Of a stretch of DNA of 64,000 nucleotides, positions 40,008 through 52,176 are shown piece after piece. The DNA lies in assembly GCF_023973825.1 (NCBI RefSeq), contig NC_090126.1:2253001-2317000 (forward strand), given 5' to 3'. The notes under the pieces were generated by a model. It did not search any database. It was not told where the DNA came from and was given only the letters and a program-made list of their open reading frames with translations. The stretch comes from Plasmodium brasilianum (lineage: Eukaryota; Apicomplexa; Aconoidasida; Haemosporida; Plasmodiidae). How positions within the stretch are numbered: position 1 is the stretch's first letter; every line of letters starts with the position of its first letter. The translations under genes and the position numbers were made by a program.

Positions 40008-43000
40008 TTACCCTAGTGTCATAACATCAAATTCTTCTAAATCTTTTGCATTTATTTTATTTTTCCCATCATTTTTATTATTCTTATTACTATTATTATC
40101 GTCATCATTTTGATCATCAGCATCATCTCTATTATATTTTTGCATCAATTCCTTTAGTTTAGCATTTTCTGTAGTTACATTTTCTTTGTTTTTACTATCG
40201 TTTTGTGGTAAATGTACTACTCTATCAATTCTTTTTGGAGATCGTGATCTTGATTTCTTCCTAGTACATATATTATCAACTTTTAATGTAAGTGATGATT
40301 TATATGATGTAGGTCTTCTGGCATAATCTTTTCCAGTTGCAAGGGCTTTTTGACTTTCTATTTTTCGAAATTTTGATATTAATTCATCTTCTGTATTTTC
40401 ATATTTATGTTTTCGATGTGTTCTTTTTTCCGAGTTTGACCTTGATAAGGATCTGTCTCTTTTTTTATTAGATCGTTCATGTGACCTTTTGCTGTGTTTA
40501 TTTTCTGGTCTATCTCCATGATTATCACCATGTGATTTGTTATATGAGGAATTATTCCTTTCTTCGCCCGTTCTTCTCTTTCTCCGTCTATCTCTACTTC
40601 GATCCCTGCTTCGGTGTCGACTTCTGTGCTTATCTCTGTGCTTGTTTCGGTCTCTGCTTTGATCCCTACTTCGGTCCCTGCTTCTGTCCATGCTTCTATC
40701 TCTGCTTCTTCTTCCACTCCTACTTCTTCTCCTTCTATGACTTTTATCATTTCTATCATTCTTATCATTCTTACTTTCACTACCCACGTGTCTATCTAAG
40801 TCTCTATCCTTATCAGATTCTTTGGAACCTAGTTTAACAAACCCAATATTAACCAACTTTTCGTTTCCGTCAATTTTTCTTACTCTCACAAATGTTTTAT
40901 CTTTTCCGTGATATACTATACCGCCTATTTCCCCCTTTTCCCATTCACCGCTGGGATGGAGGGGCACAAAAAAAGAAAGAAGTAAATAAATGAGCAAATG
41001 ACATAAATAAAAAATATTCAATTGGAGGTAATATAAGCGTAGTAATAGTACAGTGCAGTAATGGTATATCGGTACTACGGCAAAATAATGTAATACGATA
41101 CTGCAATTTTAGAGCACCTAGTATTTACAGCTTCCCTCATAGTATCTCTCTTTGCTTACTTTACATAAGCCATAACTGGTTCTCCTTTTACAAATTTTGT
41201 TATTTTTTCTTTGTTCTTCTTTAAACGTCTTCTGTGATCACTTATAATCATTAGACGAGCACCATAGATATTTTTTATTTTTATTGGCAACCTCGGGAGA
41301 ACTATAAAAATATGACAGGGTAAGGAAAATATGGGTTCCCGAACGTTTGTACGTGCGGACATATGTACGTGCATGTGTGTATGTATGCGCACGCATACAT
41401 AGATGTATTAAATTAAAAAGAGGGAACATGGTTCATAAATAAAAGCAGTAGACAAAAACAAAAAAAATATAATATAAAATAAAAAGGACAATAAGAAAGG
41501 AGGAACAAACGAAAAGAAGGAATAAATGACGGAACGATGGAGCGAAAAAATGTCCAGTCGTTCTAATTCATACGGTATGATGAACAAAATAAAATTTGCT
41601 ACTACTTAAACGAACCTGTGCTGAAATATTTATCGTCCGATAGTAAGTTTTGAATATATTCACCCATGGTTAGTTTCTTTCTTTTATCGGCTGAGATAAT
41701 AAATTCTTCTTCATCCAACAAATATGGTTCAAACCACATCCATAGCTATATCGAGAGTTCACAACAAGTAAAAAACGAAGATGTACGAAGGTACGCATAT
41801 ACATGTGCTTTACTCATTAAACATGCACATATTATATACATACATATATATGAGCATACATACATATGTATACACATATATATATACTAACATGCATGTG
41901 TACATTTTTTTCCATTTTTTAAATTTACGTTCGCAGGGGAGTGAACATATCTCAAATACAAGAATCCGCATGCCCGTATGTAACAAGAATCCTTGTGATC
42001 TATTAGTCCCTTAAGCTGTTTTGAAAAAGGAATTAATAAAAAGGGTAATAACGCATAAAAATACACACACATATATATATCAAAATGTAAATGATGCAAA
42101 TAGCTAAAAATGCCAGCAAAAAGGAGCAGGTACAAGGTAAAACAAGACGACTGAAAATTTATAAGGAGGTACATGTGACGGATTATGGAGCACTACCGGT
42201 AACGGAGGTGAGATATTATATAAATATAAGTTATTATTATTATTACTGTTGTAACTGATGTTATTGTTTTAAGTATTAGTAGGAGTACTACTATTACTAG
42301 CACTATTAGTTCTACTAGGATACTCACCTGCTTCTCAGATAAATGCATGGTAAAGAGTTTATAGAGACAACAAAAAAGGGTAGAAGGAGCTCTATTGCTA
42401 CCAATACAGTATGGTTCCACATGATCGGCATAAGAATGTATTTCGTCCACTACTTCTTTAAACGTTTTAAGTGTAATTAAGGATCTAAAATATTCAGAAG
42501 ATAAAATATTATTTCTTAACAATGTATTTACATTATATGTAGTAGTATTTGTCATTTCTAATATATTTTTTTTATCTTCACTGTTATAATTGGTTATAGA
42601 TGAATGAAAAGAACTATTGGACGTTATATTTCCAGCCATTTTGTACTTCCCAGCTGGTTTTAAATTTGGATCTAAATTATTGAAATGAAAATTTGGACAG
42701 TTTTCATCAATATTATTATGATATCTATTTATGGAATTGTTAAAAGGATCCAATGTGTTACTTAATGGATGCATCGTATTATTCACATGACAATAGGACT
42801 GGTCCATCATATATGTGTAATTATTCATAACATAATTTCCTGACTCATCATAAATAATATTATTTTTATTATTCATATTAATACTATTGCTATTGATACT
42901 GTTATTATTATTATTCATATTATTAATGTTATTACTCATATTATTGTTTGTGTTATTGTTAATGCTATTATAGACGCTATTATAGCTATTGTAGCTATTA

Positions 43001-43290
43001 TTATAGCTGTTATTGTAATTGTTAAAATTATTATTGTTTTTATTATAATTATTTACATACGCACTAGTGTTATAATTATTATAATAATACGCTTCTACAT
43101 TTTTATTACCATTAAAATTCCTTTCATTAAGTATATTGTTATACCCTCCTCCCTTATTATTTATCATCCCATTAGGATTATTATAATAGTAATCATACAT
43201 TTGTTTATTTACTTCATTATGATCTAACTGATTTGTTGGCACTCCTGGTTGTGTGATGGAATATTCTGGGTTGTTATAATTTTTTTCCAT
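40008..43290 (-). CDS. PRPF38B: PRP38-family pre-mRNA splicing factor with RS-rich tail, five exons
   Basis: Exons 42328-43290, 41929-42015, 41616-41745, 41160-41301 and 40008-40950 join in phases 0, 0, 1, 2, giving 754 aa. The first ~245 residues are Asn/Tyr-rich. The PRP38 domain runs from about 250 to 430: LLRNNILSSEYFRSL, TFKEVVDEIHSYADHVEPY, LFCCLYKLFTMHLSEKQ, KDSCYIRACGFLYLRYVHSP, WMWFEPYLLDEEEF, KLTMGEYIQNLLSDDKYFST, LPRLPIKIKN. After it come a G-E-W..G.I segment (PVMAYVNGEWEKGEIGGIVY) and an Arg/Ser/Asp/His-rich RS-like region, then an acidic end. Human PRPF38B has the same PRP38 plus RS layout. PRP38 proteins act in spliceosome activation as part of the U4/U6.U5 tri-snRNP. Location should be nuclear. 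Exon 2-4 joints are supported by uninterrupted family similarity. The 38B rather than 38A choice rests on the RS tail. Confidence 0.92.
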
Positions 43291-43301
43291 TTTTTAACTG
43301 A

Positions 43302-43337
<36 letters not shown>

Positions 43338-43451
43338 ATACGGTAATTAACTTTGTTGATTCAAAGAAGCCATTCATTACTTCATATGAACACTATAACA
43401 ATATTTGTCAACGAAGTAAATTCTTAATTCACTTATAAGTTCACAGTATAA

Positions 43452-43458
<7 letters not shown>

Positions 43459-43528
<70 letters not shown>

Positions 43529-43565
43529 TGTATGTATGTATGTATGTATGTATGTATGTATGTAC
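43459..43565. repeat. (AT)n followed by (GTAT)n
   Basis: About 40 bp of TA dinucleotides changes to about 16 GTAT units. It lies about 170-280 bp upstream of the PRP38 start. Confidence 0.9.
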
Positions 43566-44589
43566 ATACATGTATGTCATTCATTTATTTAATTTTTATG
43601 TGCAACATGAAAAATAACATATTGTTAAAGAATGTTGAAATTTCCCAATTAAAAGAAAAAAAAAAAGGGGAAGCGAAGAAACAGCTGTTTTGTAGCAGGT
43701 GTATACATATTCAAATATTAATAGAAAAATATTTAAACACATAAATGCATAAATAAATAAATACATAAATACTTAAACGCATAAATGCATAAATACATAA
43801 ATACATAAATACATAAATACATAAATACTTAAACATATAAATGCATAAATACATAAATACATAAATACTTAAATACTTAAATATATATATACATAAATAC
43901 TTAAATATATATATACAAGTGCACAAGCCTATAAGCAAAGATATATGTCTTTATTTTTTATGATAAGGATTAAAGAACTATGGGGAATAAAAAGATATAA
44001 GAATAATAATATTAGCGCATAAGAAAATAATATAATATGTTATGCTATGTACATAAAACGAAAAGTGTACAACATAAAACTGTAGTAATGTATAGTATGC
44101 ACAAATAGTCACATACACATATATATTTATGTAAATATGCATATATGCATATATATGTTTACGTATTTATATCACATGATGGATGAATATGTATAAACAT
44201 TTTTTTAAAACAAGCTCTTACGAATTAAGAAACATATACTATAACTCTGTCATTTTTTCTTAATTCATAAATAATAATATGGCAAAAAATGGAAAAAAAA
44301 CTTGAAATAAATTAACAAAACCTCTTCATTTTTTTTTTATTAAAATGGAAATTCTCCATCATCGTAAAGTTTTTTTTTATTTTCACGTTTTCCTATAATG
44401 GAAAATATTTTGAAAAATAGAAAAATTAATTTTAAAAATTTCCATTTTTTAATATGAAAAAATGATAGCTTATTGTGATTAAATGGAAATAATACGGAAA
44501 TGAAATTTCTTTAACCACACGAAAACATTGTATGGGCGTATTTAATATAGTACATCTTTCCCAAAATATATACATATACTTAATATATA

Positions 44590-44790
44590 TTCATTCGTTT
44601 GTTTATTAGTTCATTCGTTCATTTGTTCATCCGTCATTGGTTCATCCGTTCATTTGTTTATCCGTTCATTTGTTTATCCGTTCATTTGTTTATCCGTTCA
44701 TTTGTTTATCCGTTCATTTGTTTATCCGTTCATTTGTTCATCCGTTTATTTGTTTATCCATTCATTCGCTCATTTGCTCAATTGTTCACA
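44590..44790. repeat. 16-bp repeat CCGTTCATTTGTTTAT
   Basis: About nine tandem copies, with GTTCATTCGTTCATT variants at the edges. Two overlapping plus-strand frames through it give FIRSFVYP-type periodic peptides with no other coding sign. Confidence 0.85.
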
Positions 44791-45410
44791 AATATTTGTT
44801 ATATATATACTAAGGAAAACTTCTATATACAATTTGACTGAATTAATAATTTATACGTAAACTTGCATATTTTACAAAATAATAAAAATGTATGTAGTAA
44901 AAAAAAAAAAAAAAAAGGTAAAAGAAATGCCTTCATATATATACTGCTTTAAGTTAAATGCATATGTACGAAAGACTGTTCCTGAGGAGTGTAAATTTTT
45001 CCTTTATTTTGTTTTTATATTTATATTTTTATAAAGAGCCTCCAGCGTGTACATTATTGTATATATATAAATATTTATAAATGTATATTAATATATACAT
45101 AGGATGAAGCGAAATTTTTTTTTTTTTTTTGATATAATATTCATTGATTTCCCCCCTTTTTAAATCTTTTCATTTTTTACATTGCTTTTTTTTTTTCATT
45201 TTTCATTTTAAATTTATTTGTTATTAATTATTTGTGTATTTTTATGTAAATTTATATTTCCTTGGATATTTATATATAATTATGTATTTGTGCATATATT
45301 TGCTTATCTATATATATATATATATATATACATAAATATACATGCATATAAATATCCGTACATATACATAAATATATAAACAATCAATATAAGCATCAAG
45401 ACATATATAT

Positions 45411-45540
45411 AAATATCCATAAATATATATAAATATCCATACTTATATTTAAATATCCATACATATATATAAATATCCATACATATATATAAATATCCAT
45501 ACATATATATAAATATCCATACATATATATAAATATTAAT
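45411..45540. repeat. 18-bp repeat ATATCCATACATATATAA
   Basis: About seven tandem copies with few changes, 340-470 bp upstream of the SNARE gene start. Confidence 0.85.
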
Positions 45541-45877
45541 TTACGTATACATATTTAAGTAGCAATTGTCATTTGGTCCAGCTACAGTATTTTTTTTTTT
45601 TTTTTAGTTTCATTTTACAATTTTATATAGATTATATTTTATGGCGACCAATCATACTTTTATGATGAAGGAAAATACTTTATATTTCATTAGTTGTTTG
45701 TATGTTATTTTGTTTTTTCAAATATAACATTTAAAATAAATATGCTGTGATTTTTTTTTTTTTTTAAAATAAGACGTTTTTATTCTTTTTTTTTTTTTTT
45801 AAATATATATTTATATAAATATATATATTTTTAAGAAAGAAAAAAAAGAAAAAAACGTTGCATTAGTGTGTAGAAGA

Positions 45878-46579
45878 ATGATTAAGAAAAAGAAATATGA
45901 TAGAGGGAAAAATAACAATAGAGATTTAGAAAATATAAAGAACAAATTGGAAGATTTGAAAAGTAAAACTGAAGTAACAGATGAAAAAATAGACATTGTA
46001 AAGAAAAATGTAGATCCGTTTAATGATTTGAAAATCCATATTTTAAATGTACTGGATGAAACACGAAAATACATAAGAGAAAAGGAAAGTATTCAAAATA
46101 TTCATGGGAATAATATCGAAGTAATAAAAAGAGGTAATATTATATATAATAACATAAAGAACTTAGACACATATTTTATAAAATTAGAAGAAATATTAAC
46201 GAAACAATTAAAGCAAAAGTATTTGTTTAGCAAAGAAGAACTACTGGATAAAAGCCAGTCTTGCGATTTATTAAAAAAGCAAATTTACGAATGTAAAAAA
46301 TTAAGTAATTTTGATCACATTAAAGAAACCTGTGCAATAAATTTTGATGATTTTAAAAACAAGCCACAAATTGATAGTAAGTTAAAAAATTTTTTTTTTT
46401 TCTTGTTTTGTGCTTACATGTATACTTTCACGTTTATGAATGATCCCCATTTGTTCTGTATAATTTATATATACGTATCTTATTTTGTGTTAGTCATTTT
46501 TAAATGTGTAATACGTTTTTGCTTTTTGTTTTTTGTTTTTTTTATTTTTGTTTTGGTTTTCCATTTTTCTTTTTCTTTT

Positions 46580-46626
<47 letters not shown>

Positions 46627-47024
46627 TATAATTCAATTGTAAATTTTATCCTTTTTTAGGAAAAGAAACTAGTAATATCAAGCATGAAGAAGATGATTTA
46701 ATTATAATAAACAGATGGAAGAAAAGAGATGAAAAATTTAATGAAGAGATCTTAAAAATAGGTGAAGTTATCGACATAATAGGAGCGAATGCCGATTTTA
46801 TAACACAAAAAGCTGAAGAACAGAACGAAATAATTTTAAATTTACAAGATCAGACAGATAAAACACAAGATAATGTTAAAGAAATAAATGTAGAAATTAA
46901 AAAAGTAATGAGAAAGCATTCACACACCACCTGGTGTTGCAGAATTTCATTAGTTATTATTTTTATCATGTTAGTATTAATAACTTCCTCGGTTATATCG
47001 AATAAGTTTATAAAAAATTTATGA
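45878..47024 (+). CDS. Qc-type SNARE (syntaxin-8-like), two exons
   Basis: Exon 1 is 45878-46376 and exon 2 is 46660-47024, joined in phase 1 (donor A/GTAAGT, acceptor after a very long T tract). The product is 287 aa. I start at ATG 45878; the frame upstream has only a GTG. The N-terminal half is charged and helical (DLENIKNKLEDLKSKTEVTD.., LEEILTKQLKQKYLFSKEEL). The SNARE motif lies at about 200-260 and contains KAEEQNEIILNLQDQTDKTQ. The Gln in EEQNEII fits the zero-layer position and resembles syntaxin-8 (DEQNEIIDDL). One C-terminal membrane anchor (ISLVIIFIMLVLITSSVI) ends five residues before the stop region. SNAREs of this class contribute one helix to membrane-fusion bundles. The organelle cannot be told from sequence. 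The frame without the splice runs into a Phe-rich intron artefact. Confidence 0.85.
46377..46659 (+). other. SNARE gene intron with ~50-T polypyrimidine tract
   Basis: A 283-bp intron, GTAAGTT..TTTTTTAG, that includes about 50 consecutive T (46574-46624) shortly before the acceptor. Reading through gives a Phe-rich frame that ends at 46642 and should be ignored. Confidence 0.8.
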
Positions 47025-48539
47025 ACAGGTAAGGAAAAAGTGCTGAAAAAATATATAAAAAATGTAGGAAATATGCAGAAACAGTGCAGAATTGCAGAAA
47101 AATATTATACGCAGTAGTATAGTAAAATTAATTACATTTAAAAATAGATGTTCCACAGATTATATGAATATGTTTTCAAATATCGCATTATAAGATATGA
47201 AGAAAATGATATTGTAATTTAATAAAAACGTGAGGAAAATTTAATAAGCATATTATAATCCTTAATGACGCACTTCCATAATTAAAAGAAAATAAACCGA
47301 CTACAATTTTTATGTGCATGTATATATAAATATATGTATATAAATCTGTATGTACATAATATAACCATATATACATAATGACGAATTTTACAGTCATAGA
47401 GTATAATTGGGAAATCGTTTTAAAATAAACACATTTTAATTCTTTATGAAAAAATATACCATACACATTTTTTATATGCTTGATATATCCTTCTTTTACC
47501 CATTATTAATTATAAAAAAATAAAATTTTGTTTGTTATTTTAATTTTATATGTTATATCATTTTTGACATTTTAACTTTTCTTTTTTTGCTTAATTTGTA
47601 AATTTTCAATTTATAGTTGCATTTAATATATCAGTTTTGTTAGAACTTATTTTGATTCTTATGCAAAAAAAAAAAAAAAATAAAATAAATCTCTGATCTG
47701 AAATATTTATATGATTGTTACATTAGATTGTGTTAGACAAATTTTTTCTTTTCGAGAATTATAATTCGACGTTCTTAAATAAAAATATATATATATATAT
47801 ATTTGCCATGTTAATATGATCAAAATTTTTTAAATGTTCTAAGGATAGTATCCAAAATGATAGTTATTTTTAAATTATTAGTGCAAAATAGGGGGGGGGA
47901 AAAATTATGAATAACTAAAAATTATTTACATAAACCACACATGAAAATAATTAAACCGTACATAAAAATGTTTTAAATATTTGCAAAAATAAATAGGATA
48001 CATATATTGATATAATACCAAAAACAAATTGAAGCAAAAAGGAGCGATAATCTGTATATATGTACATGTACACATGTGTATAATATATATGTTTTTATAT
48101 ATAAATGAAGGTAAAGATTGATGAGAACTAAGACTTATAAATAAAATATGTGTTTATCACTAAGGATAAAATACATTTTACATTATTTTATTGTACGAGT
48201 TATGATTAAGAAAAGAATTTTAATTAAACTTCTTTAATTTTTAATTGCTTCTCTTATTAAGCTACCTTAAAATGTAGTTTAACTATTCTACCATAGGAAA
48301 GCATATAATGATGATATGTAAATAATGTATGTAATTAAAGCTTTACTATCCACAAACTCTGCATAAGTTGAGCATAAAATACTGGAATGTATGTAACTCT
48401 TTTTTATTTTTTATTTTTGTTTTTTTTTCTCGTTCGTTTTGGTTCTTATTTTTTTTTCTCGTTCGTTTTGGTTCTTATTTTTTTTTCTCGTTCATTTTTG
48501 TTCTTATTTTTTTTTCTACCTTTCTTGTTTCTCTTTCCT
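47025..48539. other. Convergent intergenic region, SNARE / fibrillarin
   Basis: About 1.5 kb of AT-rich 3' flanks. An imperfect 31-bp repeat (TTCTCGTTCGTTTTGGTTCT..) occurs three times at 48420-48520, directly beside the fibrillarin stop. No gene seen. Confidence 0.6.
48420..48520. repeat. 31-bp repeat in the fibrillarin 3' flank
   Basis: Three near-identical copies of TTTTTTTCTCGTTCGTTTTG plus GTTCTTAT. On the transcribed strand this is A-rich, and it would lie within the fibrillarin 3' untranslated region. Confidence 0.85.
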
Positions 48540-49934
48540 TTATCTATACATACCGAGAACTATGGCATGGTGACGATGAAAAGGCTCTAATGTTAGCTTT
48601 TCTTTAGGTTTGCAACTCTCTTTTTTTAATTTTTCCATTTCAGAGGCAAAGACAACTTCAGGTTTCACAGTAGAATCCACACAATTAGCTTTAATAGAAA
48701 TAATAAACCATCCTCCTGTTTTTAAAAACATATGAGCATTCATAGCAACAATACGTGCTTGATCTGGCTGTGCCACATCGGCAAAGACAACATCAACCAT
48801 ATCAACTAGCATTCTATATTTGATTGGCTGCCTAGCATCTTCAACTATAGGTACAATATTTGATCTTTTTTTGGACATGTTTGTTAAGTCTCTACCAGAT
48901 CTATGGGAAAATTCTATAGCATAAACAACTCCTTCATCTCCAACCATATCAGACACATGTGAAACTGAAGTACCATTAGCTGCTCCTAAATATAATACTT
49001 TACATCCTGGTTTTATAGGCATATTGCATACTCCCCCCATTAAGCATGCTCCCAATTTTGAACGAAATGGATTCCAAACTCTATATTCTATTTTTTCATT
49101 TTCATTCAATACTTCGAACCTTTTTTCCCCATATACACTTTCACCAGGAACTAAATTTCTTGTAACTAGTATATCTGATTTCCCTTTTATTAAATAAACT
49201 CCTGGGAACCTATGTGGTATTACTATTACTTTTCCTGATTTATTATCTCTTTTAAAATTTTTTTTATCTCTTTTTCCATCCTTACCTCCTCCTCTTCCAC
49301 CTCCTCCTCTTCCACCTCCTCCTCTTCCTCCACCTCCTCTTCCTCCCCCTCCTCTTCCACCTCCGCCCCTTCCACCTCTTCCTCCATTGGACCCTTTCCA
49401 AGTATTTCCCTTACGCACGGAGTTATTATTGTTGTTATTATTTCCTCTCCTAAAATTACCCGATCCACCCCTAAACGAGTCTAAAATGGGGAAAAGAAGC
49501 CATAGAATATGAAAGTGAATAATTGGGTGTATATGGGTGTAGATGTAAATGGATGTGTTATGGGTACAGATGAACATATATGGGGGCACATATGAGAATA
49601 AATATATAGGGGGAGGTAAATGCGTACATATTCAGATGTGCAAATCTACATATAAACTGATGACCATTTTACGGAAAATTTGCGAAGAAGATAAAATGCA
49701 CAAAGCTTTACAACTGTTCCAATAACAAGCAAAAATTATGATCAAACATAAACAAGATATATAGATATATACACATATGTACATATATATGGGGAATTTA
49801 CATGTGGAATATCTTAGAATACATAAAGATAAATACGATGAGGTAAAATTACGAAAAAAAAGGAAATAAAAATATAGCCTTATATATATATTCCCATTAT
49901 TTTGTTATTTTTAATTTTTTAAAATACCTGTCAT
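48540..49934 (-). CDS. NOP1: Fibrillarin, box C/D snoRNP 2'-O-methyltransferase
   Basis: Exon 1 is only 7 nt (49928-49934, ATGACAG) and exon 2 is 48540-49480. The joined product starts [15 protein letters not shown] and has 315 aa, close to the usual 300-330. Residues 5-68 are a Gly/Arg-rich domain with six GGGGR units. The methyltransferase fold follows: [43 protein letters not shown]-binding [17 protein letters not shown] (164-180), [43 protein letters not shown]. It ends [10 protein letters not shown]. Fibrillarin methylates ribose 2'-OH in rRNA, guided by C/D snoRNAs in the nucleolus, and also methylates a histone Gln in other eukaryotes. The tiny first exon is inferred from phase and from the lack of an ATG close to the Gly/Arg domain. 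Confidence 0.95.
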
Positions 49935-50089
49935 TTTGCCTTAACTGTTAATAAGATGTAATGAGCTGGATAAAAATTTACAACTGCAAATTATTTTGTA
50001 AAACTGAACCACAGCTCTTTTTCTTATTAAATAGTATTATGCACAAAACGTCTTCAACGTAAGAGGTAATTAACCATTTGCATTTAGTG

Positions 50090-50134
<45 letters not shown>

Positions 50135-52176
50135 TATATATATATTTTTATTTATTTATATATTTATGCTGTTGTAGGGATGCAAAAAAAAAAAAAAAAA
50201 TTATATGAAAATATGATTAATGTGCCTATAGCCTATATTATTTTTTGTTTATGTTACATTATTTTATTCTTTTAAAAAATATTTTCGTTTATTATTGTAC
50301 TTTACTGAACAGCTACGAAAAATACAAATCGCCTTTTACATTCAGAATATGTTCTATATTTTTTTTTTTTAACTTTGTGCTTATTGAAAATATTAATTTT
50401 TCTTAATTAGTTTATTTATTTATTTTTTTTTTTTTTTTCAAATGAATCTTAGCGTTTCTGATTTATTTATGCTATTATATACATACAATAATATATACAT
50501 GTATATTCATAACTATACATATCATATATAATTTAATGAGCTGCAAAAATATGTTGAAGCGGAGAAGCAAAAAAGATTTGCAACTTTTTTTTTTTATTTA
50601 GTAAAGCAAAAAAAAAAAAAAAAAAATGTACACGTATATATACATTTCACATGAACGTTAAGCACCTTTTATGTTTTAATTATCAATTCTACATACTTGT
50701 TTTGTTTACATTTTAATATGTATATATGTATTAATAATTTTTAAAGACGTATCCCACATCGTATAACTATTGTAAAATTTCTCTCTCTGGAAAAATTTGA
50801 AATTATGTTGACCCCCCAATTTTAGTTTATTTTATAATATCCGCCATGAAGGTAAACTTTTATAAAAAAATTTTATTTGCATCAAATGGGAAATGTTTCC
50901 ATATAAAGAAGTATTAGTGTATGTACATTTATTATAAGCATACATGTATATATAAGTATACATATGCCTATGCGCGTACATTACATATTGCAGTCAACGC
51001 TCGCATTCGATGGGTCAGAAAAGAACAAAATTTTTTGATATATATCGTATATATATATATATAAAGGAAGAAACAAAATAATTGTAACATTTTTCTTTAA
51101 ACAATAAGAATAGAGATTGCGTTATATTATGAAACAACGACTTAATTTATATTCCCTCGAAATCACCCACCTTCCCCAAACGAAAAAAAAAAAAAAAAGA
51201 AAAAAAGAAATAGATGTTCATGCTGTCGTTGTGTTCCCATACGACAAAGATAATGAAAAAGAAAAATTATAATTTATTCTTACAACAATATTTATAAAGT
51301 AAATATGAAATTTTTTTAAGATATTTTTCCTTGCACATTCTCATTTGTTACATTTTCCCATCTTGAAGTTGTTTGATTCCTTATAAAAGAGAAAGAAAAA
51401 AAAAACGAAAAAACGAAAAAGAAAAAACGAAAACGAAAAAACGAAAAAGAAAAAACAAAATAAAAATATTACCCGAGACTTGCAGCAAAATTAAAAGCGT
51501 ATTTCGACACATGTTTCGTGTTAGCTTTCTTTTGGTATGATCTTTTACGATATATTATTTTATCTTGCTTCTTTTCCTTTTTTTATTTTTTTATTTTTTT
51601 CTCCTTTTTTAAAATCGGTAATTTTAAAAGCCCGTTGAATGGAAATACCTTATATGCATAGGTATGCATTTATTTTTATTGCACTTATATAATTAGTCCT
51701 TCAAGGCACAAACGTATTAATATAGTGCACCGAAAGAACAAGATAAAAGGTTGATAGTTTAGAGAAAATGTAGTGAAAAAATGAGAAAAATCGTTTTATA
51801 AATTTAAAATCAGTACCATAATGAACGGGGTATGAATGTATGCAAAGGTGAATAGTATGAGGGGGCAAAATTGAAGGAATATAGCGGCCTTCGAAATATA
51901 TGCACACACGGGTATATGAACGTATGGGTATGTGTACGTATGTTTATATAAATGGGTATATATGTGTACGTATGTGTATATAAATGGGTATATATGTGTA
52001 TATATGTGTGTATATGTGTGTGTATGTATGTATGTATGTGTGCATATATGGGTGTATGTATGTGTATATGTGTATACATATGTATATAAATACATATATA
52101 TATATGTAGCTGCTTTTGCGTGAATGTACGTGCACGCTTCTACGCACGTGGCTATACGAGGAAACACAAAAAGGCG
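49935..52176. other. Intergenic region between CCp3 and fibrillarin
   Basis: Holds the fibrillarin promoter and the CCp3 3' flank. (TA)n runs lie at 50093-50143, AAAAACG units at 51395-51455, and TATG-type repeats at 51930-52110. A splice-flanked ATGAAG at 50846 and a 47-codon open frame at 51129-51272 are described in the findings. Confidence 0.55.
51930..52110. repeat. TATATGTGTATATGTGTG-type microsatellite
   Basis: Purine/pyrimidine alternating (TATG)n and (TGTATA)n steps. All six frames stay open and yield His/Tyr/Thr or Val/Cys/Tyr peptides, which are artefacts. Confidence 0.85.

Larger units (their letters stand above)
43291..45877. other. Divergent intergenic region with many microsatellites
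   Basis: Promoter region for PRP38 (-) and the SNARE gene (+). Contains an A-tract next to the PRP38 start, (AT)n/(GTAT)n (43459-43565), ATAAATAC steps (43741-43915), a 16-bp array (44590-44790), an 18-bp array (45411-45540) and T tracts. No gene seen. Confidence 0.6.

Noticed and set aside
40379..40837. Glu/Ile-rich and Cys/Phe-rich frames across the PRP38 RS region
   Set aside because: Shadows of the Arg/Ser/Asp repeat codons in exon 5.
46384..46642. Phe-rich C-terminal extension of the SNARE first exon
   Set aside because: Read-through into a T-rich intron; the GTAAGT donor and downstream SNARE motif give a far better product.
49226..49468. 80-aa Glu-rich minus-strand frame
   Set aside because: Frame-shifted reading of the fibrillarin Gly/Arg repeats.
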